Assembly: GCA_022641835.1 (NCBI GenBank)
Contig: CP048717.1
Span: forward strand, 1,520,726 to 1,584,725
Direction: 5' to 3'
DNA length: 64,000 nucleotides
From: Petasospora fabianii
Taxonomy: Eukaryota; Ascomycota; Saccharomycetes; Phaffomycetales; Wickerhamomycetaceae
Below the pieces are notes generated by a model. It saw nothing but the letters and a program-made list of their open reading frames with translations, ran no database searches and was not told the origin of the DNA. Position numbers and translations under genes: made by a program. Shown here piece by piece: positions 1 to 7,620 of this stretch (positions are counted from its first letter, which is position 1; every line of letters starts with the position of its first letter).

Positions 1-942
1 CCACACTCTGAACTATCTAAGCATAAGACTACATTAGAATCTATTGCTAATTGTCTTTCCACATTCCCAAATAACATCCATTGTACAACACTATACAAGA
101 GAATCACAGATTTCCTCTCGGACTCACCAATGACATCAGGAGTTGAAGATGAACGTACTCTTGATAAGGAACTGTTTGAACAAGCCATCACGTCACTTAA
201 TGATCCACTTATCCCCATCAGAGCACATGGATTATATCTCCTACGTCAATTAATCATGAAGAAATCTGATGTTCTTGCCCTTGATTTTGTCCTTGAGCTT
301 CATATAGTTCAATTACGTGATCAAGAACCATTCATCTATCTCAGTGTGATTAAGTCTCTTAATGAGCTGATTGAGTTTGATAAGGAGGGCACCCTAAAGT
401 TCCTACTTGAGTTCTATTCGAACAAGAAGGAAAAACTTGATGAGAGACTCAAAATTGGTGAAGTTGTACTTCAATTCATTGATCATGCTGGTGAATTGTT
501 AACTGGTGAACTCGTTGATGAAGTACTTGCTAGAACGTTGACTATAGTCAGGGACTTTGAAGAGGATGATAGGATTAGAATGTCGGCCATGTCATTGATT
601 GGTGAGGCACTTAGAGTTAATGCTAGGGGTGTCGACAAGTTCATTAAGGATTCCTTAGATTGTTCTATTGGTGTATTGCAAATGGAGAAACAAGATATCA
701 TGAAACGAGCTGCTGTGGTGTTAATTGCTGATTTGATTGCATTTGGAGGACTTGAGATTGTTCCTAGAGGATATGGTTCCAAGATTAAGTCGGTTTTAGA
801 GTATACAAGAAACAGTGCTAATGATTATTTACTTGTGGAACAGATTGAAAAAGCTCTTGGTGTCATTGATGAGTTATTTAAGGAGAAGTTCAATCCAACT
901 GAGATCCCATCTCAGTTTGGTTCTTTGAAGATATCAAAGTGA
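1..942 (+). CDS. RTP1: RTP1-like RNA polymerase II assembly/import factor, C-terminal part (truncated by window edge)
   Basis: The reading frame is open from base 1 through the stop at 940-942, so the 5' end lies outside the window; the ATG at 130 is probably internal. What is visible is an all-helical HEAT-repeat-like C-terminus with the family-typical stretch around 'DPLIPIRAHGLYLLRQLI' followed by 'QLRDQEPFIYLSVIKSL'. This matches the Rtp1/TANGO6 C-terminal domain. In yeast Rtp1 is a cytoplasmic factor needed for assembly and nuclear import of RNA polymerase II. The gene ends only 20 bp from the convergent OPY1-like gene. Identification rests on recognising the C-terminal motif; the N-terminal half cannot be checked. 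Confidence 0.75.
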   Translation, partial: PHSELSKHKTTLESIANCLSTFPNNIHCTTLYKRITDFLSDSPMTSGVEDERTLDKELFEQAITSLNDPLIPIRAHGLYLLRQLIMKKSDVLALDFVLELHIVQLRDQEPFIYLSVIKSLNELIEFDKEGTLKFLLEFYSNKKEKLDERLKIGEVVLQFIDHAGELLTGELVDEVLARTLTIVRDFEEDDRIRMSAMSLIGEALRVNARGVDKFIKDSLDCSIGVLQMEKQDIMKRAAVVLIADLIAFGGLEIVPRGYGSKIKSVLEYTRNSANDYLLVEQIEKALGVIDELFKEKFNPTEIPSQFGSLKISK

Positions 943-962
943 TAATACAGAGTGACATACAT

Positions 963-2066
963 TTAGTGCTTAGATACATCTTCCTTTTCATCTTTCCTTG
1001 TCTTGACGATGGTCTTGAGTAGTACTAACCACTTTGTCAATTCGTCTTCTGAATCAGCACAGAATCTGATTCTCTTCTTTGGAGTAACGATAAGCATACA
1101 AAACACTCTTGATCTGCTTAATGGATCCAACTCAACACAGTCAATGATCTCATCGACGTTTATGCTTTTGTAAACCTTGTTGTTCTCAAAATCCTTCGAG
1201 TTCTTGTAGAAATAGAGATAATGGTTTGTTAATGTTAGGTAGTACTTCTTCCATTGCTTATAACGTTTCTTGAGACGATAGAGGTAACCACTATCGATGA
1301 TGTGTTCTGGGGAAGTTGATGAAAAGGAATTGAAGTAGACGGTACGTTTGTGATGATGATCATCATCATCATGATGATGACTTGTAAGATCTTCATTCTC
1401 CTCTGGGATTGATGTTGGGATCATCTCCTTTTCGTTAAAGTATCCAAGCGAGACAGAAGAATGGTTGTTTAAGAGAGCACCGGGGCTTCTTCCAGGGTTA
1501 GAACCCGTATCACTTAGTCCACCAGAGGTAAAGTTATCATCTGTACCTGAGAAATGGAAATTTTGAAGATCATGATCGATAGAGTCACAATCATGGGTAA
1601 TGATACGTTTCGTTGGGGAGAAAGTCTCCACTTCACCATCTCCTACTTGGTCTTCATCGTCATCATCATCATATACTTCATGTTGTAATGAGCTATTCTC
1701 TCGATCACGACCTTCAACTTGTTCGTTACTACGAACAACTTGATCCAAGGCTTGTGCCCATTTGAGATATGTCTCTTTGTCTTGGGCTCGAAGATGGAAG
1801 ACACGGTAACTGGTAACAACGATGAAATGCCACTTATTCGAGTCTGGAATCTCACTGAAGGATAAGATATCCTGTGCTGGGATCACACGTGAAGCCTTAT
1901 ACTCTTTGGAATCCTTATAATAAGCGAGTTGATTACGACGAAGAACACACCATCGTTTCTGCCATGAATGAGACTTTGCCCTTTTGTAAAGCCATGAAGA
2001 GAGTACAATTGCGTGTTGTTCTGGTTCGGCTGGTGCTGGTGGTGTCGGTGCTGTTGTCTCTGTCAT
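963..2066 (-). CDS. OPY1: Tandem PH-domain protein, Opy1-like
   Basis: 367 residues, ATG start. Two pleckstrin-homology domains are visible: an N-terminal one (about residues 20-112, opening with a WLYKR...WQKRWCVLR pattern) and a C-terminal one (about 256-355, GYLYRLKKRYKQWKKYY). They are joined by a long acidic, His/Asp-rich and Ser-rich linker. This two-PH layout is that of yeast Opy1, a plasma-membrane PI(4,5)P2 sensor that interacts with the PIP 5-kinase Mss4. The basic clusters in the first strands of both domains fit phosphoinositide binding. The product is slightly longer than S. cerevisiae Opy1 because of the linker. Confidence 0.8.
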   Translation of the reverse strand: MTETTAPTPPAPAEPEQHAIVLSSWLYKRAKSHSWQKRWCVLRRNQLAYYKDSKEYKASRVIPAQDILSFSEIPDSNKWHFIVVTSYRVFHLRAQDKETYLKWAQALDQVVRSNEQVEGRDRENSSLQHEVYDDDDDEDQVGDGEVETFSPTKRIITHDCDSIDHDLQNFHFSGTDDNFTSGGLSDTGSNPGRSPGALLNNHSSVSLGYFNEKEMIPTSIPEENEDLTSHHHDDDDHHHKRTVYFNSFSSTSPEHIIDSGYLYRLKKRYKQWKKYYLTLTNHYLYFYKNSKDFENNKVYKSINVDEIIDCVELDPLSRSRVFCMLIVTPKKRIRFCADSEDELTKWLVLLKTIVKTRKDEKEDVSKH

Positions 2067-2803
2067 AATCTGTTGACTCGGGATAAGAATGAACGTATTG
2101 AGATATCGTGTGTAGATGTGGAATTGATTATGTGTTCATACTTATAAATGAGATGTATTTTTGTCTACTATACTTTTCCCTTGGGACTTGGGTATTAAGC
2201 ACTACTTCTTTCTACTTTTTTTCTACTTTTTTCTACTTTCTTCTGATATATATGAAGATAGTATCATCAATATCTATATAGACTAAACAAATTGCTTAAA
2301 AATCCAACAAATAATGACTTTATTCAACTATATTGAATCTATTATAGTCTGCCATTTGACGACGGGTAAAATGATCTAACTCCAAATACAGTAATTCCCT
2401 AATCTGTCCATTTCACCATCTTTTCGCGCTTTTGTCGGTCGCGTTTTTTTTTTTCGCCCAAAATCGAAAAAATCAAAAAAAGAGCCGCGCGGTAAAGAAG
2501 ACGTTTCTTATAAAACTCATTAAGATTAAATCACCAGAAGGAAGAAGTATGTTTTTGATTTGATTTGTTTGATTGTTTGATTGTGTTGGATTTAGCGGTT
2601 TCAATGGTGTAAGAATCGTGTTTAGCGCCCTACTGGTTCAGCGGGTAGTAGGGTTAATGATAATGCTAGCCGCTGACTCATGATGCCATTACTCTATTGT
2701 CTTATTGCTATATTCTTCACTAATATCAGTTGACATTTCATTTTATGATATGTCATTACATTACTATATCCATAGAGACCACTACTAACACCACTATAGC
2801 ACA
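2067..2803. other. Divergent intergenic region, OPY1/SUI2 promoters
   Basis: 737 bp between divergent genes. It holds pyrimidine tracts near 2200-2240, a poly-T run at about 2447-2456, a small inverted repeat (CCCTAC near 2628 with GTAGGG near 2648) and a Gcn4-type site. I see no tRNA or other gene in it. Confidence 0.6.
2674..2680 (+). promoter_or_regulatory. Gcn4-type site TGACTCA upstream of SUI2
   Basis: A perfect TGACTCA lies about 124 bp before the SUI2 ATG. This is the consensus for the bZIP activator Gcn4. Function is inferred from the motif alone. Confidence 0.4.
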
Positions 2804-3709
2804 ATGTCCACTTCCAGTTGCAGATACTATGAGAACAAGTACCCAGAGGTTGATGAGGTTGTAATGGTCAACGTTCAGCAAATTGCTGAAATGGGTGCCT
2901 ACGTTAAACTCTTGGAGTATGATAACATTGAAGGTATGGTTCTCTTGTCCGAATTGTCTCGTCGTCGTATTAGATCTATTCAGAAATTGATTCGTGTCGG
3001 TAAGAATGAGGTTGTTGTTGTCCTTAGAGTTGATCGTGAAAAGGGTTACATTGATTTGTCTAAACGTCGTGTCTCTTCAGAAGATGTTATTAAATGTGAA
3101 GAGAGATATCAAAAATCCAAGGCTGCTCATTCAATCTTGCGTCATTGTGCTGAAAAATTCGGTATCCCATTGGAGACATTGTATCAAAGTATTGGTTGGC
3201 CACTTAGTCGAAAGTATGGTCACGTTTATGATGCTTTTAAGATCTCTATTACTGATCCAACAGTCTTTGAAGATATTCAGGCCCCATCAGATGATGTTAT
3301 GGAGGAACTTAAGTCTTATATCTCTCGTCGTTTGACTCCACAAGCCATTAAGATCCGTGCAGATGTTGAAGTGTCATGTTTCTCCTATGAAGGTATCGAT
3401 GCCATCAAATCTGCCCTAAGAGCCGCTGAGGAACTTTCTACTGAACAAATGCAAGTTAAAGTTAAACTTGTCGCTGCTCCACTTTATGTTGTCACTACAC
3501 AGGCTTTGGATAAACAACAAGGTATTGACCTTCTTACAAAAGCTCTTGAAGTTATTGATGAAAAGATTAAATCTGCAGATGGTACAGCTACAGTGACAAT
3601 GGCTCCAAAGGCTGTTACTGCTACTGAAGATGCTGAATTGCAGGCTCTCTTGGAGAGAAAGGAATTAGAAGCTGCTGAAGAATCTGATGAGGAGTCTGAT
3701 GAGGAGTAA
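2804..3709 (+). CDS. SUI2: Translation initiation factor eIF2 alpha subunit
   Basis: 301 residues, close to the usual ~304. The N-terminal S1/OB-fold runs from about residue 16 to 88 and contains the diagnostic 'GMVLLSELSRRRIRSIQKL' loop. The serine in SELS is residue 52 (Ser51 in mature numbering), the site phosphorylated by the stress kinase Gcn2 to turn down initiation and induce GCN4 translation. A helical domain and an alpha-beta C-terminal domain follow. The last ~15 residues are an acidic ESDEESDEE tail, as in fungal orthologues. It acts in the cytoplasm in the eIF2-GTP-Met-tRNAi ternary complex. A TGACTCA site upstream could couple it to Gcn4. Confidence 0.97.
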   Translation: MSTSSCRYYENKYPEVDEVVMVNVQQIAEMGAYVKLLEYDNIEGMVLLSELSRRRIRSIQKLIRVGKNEVVVVLRVDREKGYIDLSKRRVSSEDVIKCEERYQKSKAAHSILRHCAEKFGIPLETLYQSIGWPLSRKYGHVYDAFKISITDPTVFEDIQAPSDDVMEELKSYISRRLTPQAIKIRADVEVSCFSYEGIDAIKSALRAAEELSTEQMQVKVKLVAAPLYVVTTQALDKQQGIDLLTKALEVIDEKIKSADGTATVTMAPKAVTATEDAELQALLERKELEAAEESDEESDEE

Positions 3710-3986
3710 TCATTTTGCATATTATGGAAAAGAGAGTCAGAGAGTCAGTTGCACAAGAGATCCGGAAATTGACTAAAGCAAAACACAATGATTATTCTTG
3801 TTTTTCATGTACATTTAGTTTATTGTTTTTAAGAGATTTATTTGTAGAATTAAGGGAATAATTAAAGGTCTAAAAACATCCGAACATCTCTCGATTTTTT
3901 AAATTAAAAATGTGAAATTATAAGCGACAGTTAAACTTCATACTTAATAGACGATCAACGATCCACCTACCCCTACTTCTCCATCT

Positions 3987-5225
3987 ATGTCATCAGTGAT
4001 ACAACCACTAAGGAGACTTAGAGCTCACACATTTGCATTTGTGCGGCAGCAGATGTTATGTCAACAGACCTTGCCTCCACATGCTACTCATCTTCCCATC
4101 ATCAGACTCTTCAACACTACAACAAAGGGAACTATGGTACAGGCCAACTCTGATTATGCTTCGATGATCCTTGAGAAGAACCTTATGCATCGTAATCATG
4201 TGAGTTATACCGAATCTCAAACTCTTCGATGTACAGTGTTTGATGCTCAGGGAACATTAGTCTCACCTTCAATGGACATTAAACGTACAGAGCTTATCAC
4301 TAAACATGGACTCTTCCCAAGAGATATCCGCAAGATTGATCAAACAAATCATAGTTTTGAGATAGCACCAGCTATCTCAGTGAGACGTACTTCTATATTG
4401 GTGAGTCTTTTACACATTCGTTGTCTTATCAAAGCTGATACAGTGATCTTGTTTGATGATTCGGGATCAAGATCAAGTAGGGCACATTCACAATTCATTG
4501 CTGAGTTGGAATCTAAGTTGAAAAGTACACAGCAAAGTGATTTACCATATGAGATAAGAGCCCTCGAAGCTGTTCTTGTGAGTGCTTTGGCAAATCTCGA
4601 TGCAGAGATGAAAGTTAACACAACTGTAACGAAAGGTGTTCTTGCCGAGTTAGAAGAAGAGATCACTAGAGAGAAATTAAGATTCTTATTGATTCAGAAT
4701 AAGAAGATTTCCACTTTTGCACAAAAGGCAACACTAGTGAGAGATGTTATTGATGAATTACTTGAAAATGATGACGATCTAGCTGGAATGTACCTAACTG
4801 CAAAGAAGAATGGTGTTCCAAGATCTGTTGATGATCATGCTGAAATAGAAATGCTGTTAGAATCCTATTACAATCACTGTGATGAGATTGTTCAAACCAT
4901 CAATCGTGTTATAAACAACGTTAGAACTTCGGAAGAGATTATCAATATCATCTTGGATAGTAACAGAAATCAACTTATGTTACTTGGATTGAGATTTTCT
5001 ATTGGTTTATTAAGTATGGGTTCAGGACTCTTTATTGCTGCTGCATATGGTATGAACCTCGAGAACTTCATTGAAGAAACCAATTATGGATTCCCTCTCA
5101 TCATCTCTATATCGACCTTAACCACTATATTGCTGTTTGGTTATTCGGTCAAACATCTAAACAAGTTGCAAAAAGTCACCATGATGGGTGAACACTACAA
5201 GAGTGTTAGAGATAATGGTTTCTGA
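3987..5225 (+). CDS. MRS2: Mitochondrial inner-membrane Mg2+ channel, CorA/Mrs2 family
   Basis: 412 residues. The start carries a basic, Ser/Thr/Arg-rich mitochondrial targeting sequence of about 45 residues. The large helical matrix domain contains the family stretch 'ISVRRTSILVSLLHIRCLI...LF'. Two C-terminal membrane segments follow, the first ending in the signature YGMN motif (G355-M356-N357), then an acidic NLENFIEE loop and the second helix. GMN is the selectivity motif of CorA channels. S. cerevisiae has two paralogues, Mrs2 and Lpe10/Mfm1; I cannot say from sequence alone which this represents, but no second copy is in the window. It is followed by the long gene-free region. Confidence 0.93.
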   Translation: MSSVIQPLRRLRAHTFAFVRQQMLCQQTLPPHATHLPIIRLFNTTTKGTMVQANSDYASMILEKNLMHRNHVSYTESQTLRCTVFDAQGTLVSPSMDIKRTELITKHGLFPRDIRKIDQTNHSFEIAPAISVRRTSILVSLLHIRCLIKADTVILFDDSGSRSSRAHSQFIAELESKLKSTQQSDLPYEIRALEAVLVSALANLDAEMKVNTTVTKGVLAELEEEITREKLRFLLIQNKKISTFAQKATLVRDVIDELLENDDDLAGMYLTAKKNGVPRSVDDHAEIEMLLESYYNHCDEIVQTINRVINNVRTSEEIINIILDSNRNQLMLLGLRFSIGLLSMGSGLFIAAAYGMNLENFIEETNYGFPLIISISTLTTILLFGYSVKHLNKLQKVTMMGEHYKSVRDNGF

Positions 5226-5440
5226 CAGCTTTTGTTTATTACGAATCATGATATATGCTTAATGATATGTATTGGTAGGTATACTATAGTGTTATGCTCC
5301 TCGCGCACCCCAGCCCATCCTAACCCCTTTCTCCCCCAATACTTAAAGAACATCATAATAACTACAATATACTTATACAACTACAACTATAACTACAGTA
5401 ATAACTAATATCATATCAATCTTCGGGATCTGAACCCCGT
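5226..5440. other. Intergenic region 3' of MRS2
   Basis: MRS2 3' flank with a C-rich stretch near 5303-5338 and an ACTA/TACAACT-rich stretch near 5360-5410. No gene is seen. It would be the promoter of the proposed structured RNA if that RNA is transcribed on the + strand. Confidence 0.4.
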
Positions 5441-5905
5441 CGTAGTTGTTGTCCTTTTGTGGCCCATTGTCACGGTGACCGAGTCCGAGCCACATAGATA
5501 ATCTCTCTATCAAGAACTCCCTCCATTCTCCATTCTCCTTTCCTCTTGCTCTCTTTGATAAAGGTCTACAAAGTTAACTTTGTCAGCTGAACTTGCACCG
5601 GTCTGCTATGTGATGCAGTACTACCGTCTTGAGTGCTCGAGAGGATTGGTGCCAGTTGCCTCGGGATTCAAAGAAGCTACCATCTTGAGCTTTGAAGATG
5701 ATCCTTGGCCCCCTGTTCACTTTGCTTACCCTCTGGTAGTCATTCAGCTATCTCTTAGTGTTATGTGAAGGTCCAATATTGATCCAGTGGGCCCCCTGGC
5801 CAAGGGACCACAACGGCAATGACGACTTCATGGTTACTGGAGAGTTGAAAAACAGTCATCATGATGATATAGTGTGGATTCAAAAAGGCATACGGTATTG
5901 GTCTA

Positions 5906-6025
5906 ACATGGTTTAACATGTGTCCTTGCAAGACAATCATTAGATTGTCTATAAGTCGAGGCAGGAGTGCTAACTGCCTCCATTCCATTATCATTGTCTT
6001 CTTGGAGAAAGCACTTTAGCTTAAT
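5906..6025 (+). repeat. Hairpin module, copy A
   Basis: Three consecutive hairpins: ACATG/CATGT (5906-5910/5917-5921), then the linker GTCCTTGCA, AGACAAT/ATTGTCT (7 bp, 5931-5937/5944-5950), then GAGGCAG/CTGCCTC (7 bp, 5958-5964/5974-5980). CATTC and a GAGAAAGCACTTTAGCT tail follow. Confidence 0.65.
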
Positions 6026-6051
6026 GAGATCTGTTATGAGTGGAAGTTCTT

Positions 6052-6087
6052 GGAGGTCGTCTATCCATAAGGGAGTCGTACACCTCC
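6052..6087 (+). repeat. Bulged stem, copy 1
   Basis: GGAGGTCG (6052-6059) pairs with CG (6077-6078) and ACCTCC (6082-6087), leaving TAC (6079-6081) as a bulge. The same geometry with a different loop occurs at 7005-7050. Confidence 0.5.
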
Positions 6088-6253
6088 GACTGTCCATTCA
6101 TTTATTACTCAGCTCGGCACGGCTTGGAGATGGAGGTTATCTTCCCATTATTGTTTTACTACTACTTGACCTCTTCGGAGAGGCCGTGCTTTCCTGCCAA
6201 CATTGTGGTTATGTTCAGTTGTCTAATCAGTTTGGCTGAGAGTAGTGTCTTAC

Positions 6254-6380
6254 CATGTGTCTACACATGTGAACTTGCATTTTAGGAGTGTTGCGGTACT
6301 CCTATCTATAGGTCGAGGGGAAGAGCTTAACTGCTTTTCATTCACTATTTTCACCTACTGACACAAGACACTGAACTAAC
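6254..6380 (+). repeat. Hairpin module, copy B
   Basis: CATGTG/CACATG (6254-6259/6264-6269), the shared AACTTGCA linker, TAGGAGT/ACTCCTA (7 bp, 6283-6289/6298-6304), CTATAGGTCGAGG linker, then GAGGGG paired with CTTTTC (6315-6320/6334-6339), which needs three G-U pairs. The CATTC and GACACAAGACACTG tail follow. Confidence 0.6.
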
Positions 6381-6463
6381 GATCCCCTATCCCCCTCTCC
6401 GAGCCTTATGGGTCAATGGACACTGTGGTTCTCCGGTGCTACATCTGATGAGTTATTGGCTTA

Positions 6464-6580
6464 ACACATGTTTACATGTGTGTCCTTGCATGATATGTCT
6501 TTTGACTATCTATAGGTCAAGGCAGGTGAGCTAACTGCCTCCATTCTGGTATCTCATTTTGACAAAGCACTGTAGCTATG
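6464..6580 (+). repeat. Hairpin module, copy C
   Basis: ACACATG/CATGTGT (7 bp, 6464-6470/6475-6481), GTCCTTGCA linker, a stem GATA-T-GTC / GAC-TATC with one bulged T (6492-6499/6504-6510), CTATAGGTC linker, AGGCAG/CTGCCT (6520-6525/6535-6540), CATTC and GACAAAGCACTGTAGCTA tail. Confidence 0.65.
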
Positions 6581-6664
6581 AGCCTTCACAGGGCTCTGTG
6601 GACAATGGTGACTGTTGAATGTTCATGTATCGACACAGCTGTTTTGCTGGATGTGATGTCTAAT

Positions 6665-6765
6665 CATGTGTCTTCACATGTGTCCTCGCTTTGTCGAGGC
6701 TGATGAGCTAACTGCCTTCATTCATTACTACCGCACTCTGACAAGATACTGAGCACCTATAACCC
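6665..6765 (+). repeat. Hairpin module, copy D (shortened)
   Basis: CATGTG/CACATG (6665-6670/6675-6680), GTCCTCGC linker, CCTCG/CGAGG (6684-6688/6695-6699). The third hairpin is degenerate and overlaps the second. TGAGCTAACTGCC, CATTC and CTGACAAGATACTGAGC correspond to the tail of the other copies. Confidence 0.5.
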
Positions 6766-6971
6766 TAATGCCTAAATAGAATATAACTTGAGCTGTCAGT
6801 TGACAGCTTCTCAGAGAGGTGGATTGGTCTCAGGGGAATCGTCCACATTTGGTTACCATTTTAAAGTCGGAGTTGAAGAATGCCCAGCCAAAGAAGAGCT
6901 GCGAGCAGGGAGGAGTCCGTTGCCTTATATCACACCCAGCTTGTATATAATACATGTCTAGGGTGCCCTAA

Positions 6972-7059
6972 GGGCCAGTGCTTCTTCTGGGTCAGTGTCT
7001 GCATGGAGGTCGGTGTTATACCTCTTAGTTGAAGGACTCCGTACACCTCCCGCTGGCCC
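6972..7059 (+). repeat. Bulged stem, copy 2, inside a longer stem
   Basis: GGGCCAG (6972-6978) pairs perfectly with CTGGCCC (7053-7059). Nested inside it, GGAGGTCGG (7005-7013) pairs with CCG (7039-7041) and ACCTCC (7045-7050), again leaving TAC (7042-7044) bulged. Confidence 0.5.
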
Positions 7060-7620
7060 CACCTAACGAGGGGGAAGCCAGTATGGCCTCGCACATGACG
7101 GTGGACTAGACCTACCACGACATTCATCGGGGTGTGAGCTTCCTTCTTGGGACAGTGACATGGGGGCTCGTGTGCACCTCAATAGTAGGCTCCGGATTCC
7201 CCTGTGCCTGGCAACCCGAACGGGGGAAGTCGGCAAAACCTAGGTGGTGTCCCTCGCAGACAGGTGGAGAAATCCTGGAGGGTCATCCCAGGATGTCGGA
7301 CACTTCTCCCCCCAGGTAAAGACTACGGAGATGGTCGTCAGAGTGCCACCTAGGATGGAATAGGAAGGAATTGGTGGTCTCTGGACACGACTATCCCGAA
7401 TAGTCCCTGGCAGTGGGATAAGCCTTACGCTGACCCAAAAGTAGATCCGCGGCCCCTGGGAAGAGGTACTAACGTTGAACATAGACAGGGTGGACAGAGT
7501 GATGGATGATACCCCGGTGGTGTTGTTCTTCCCCCAGGTGGGGATACTCAGGTGGCCATGAATCGTCATAGGCAGTGAGGTGATGCCTCTCACCATAGTG
7601 AGGCATCGGACAAATTCACT

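Larger units (their letters stand above)
5450..7620 (+). ncRNA. Candidate long structured non-coding RNA, identity unknown
   Basis: No plausible protein is encoded, but the segment is unusually dense in short perfect inverted repeats. Examples (left arm/right arm): 5458-5463/5489-5494, 5667-5673/5690-5696, 5931-5937/5944-5950, 5958-5964/5974-5980, 6283-6289/6298-6304, 6464-6470/6475-6481, 6791-6797/6802-6808, 6972-6978/7053-7059, 7272-7278/7288-7294, 7400-7405 with 7389-7394, 7582-7589/7600-7607. Four diverged copies of one multi-hairpin module and two copies of a bulged stem recur inside it. In the modules the stem base-pairs while the bases differ between copies, and one copy uses G-U pairs that work only on the + strand. 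None of the usual landmarks of U1, U2, U4, U5, U6, SRP, RNase P, RNase MRP or 5S RNA were found. Telomerase RNA is one candidate by size, but I see no template or clear 3' Sm site. Ends are approximate. Confidence 0.55.

Noticed and set aside
5421-5440. T-arm-like GGGGTTCAGATCCCG on the minus strand, suggesting a tRNA
   Set aside because: The T-loop lacks the invariant A58, and no matching acceptor, D or anticodon arms can be drawn around it.
6444-6706. CTGATGAG at 6446 and 6700, like a hammerhead ribozyme core
   Set aside because: No GAAA core or correctly placed stems follow either copy.
5450-7620. Telomerase RNA
   Set aside because: Size and hairpins would fit, but no telomere-template repeat or convincing 3' Sm site (A-U5-6-G) was found, so I do not name it.
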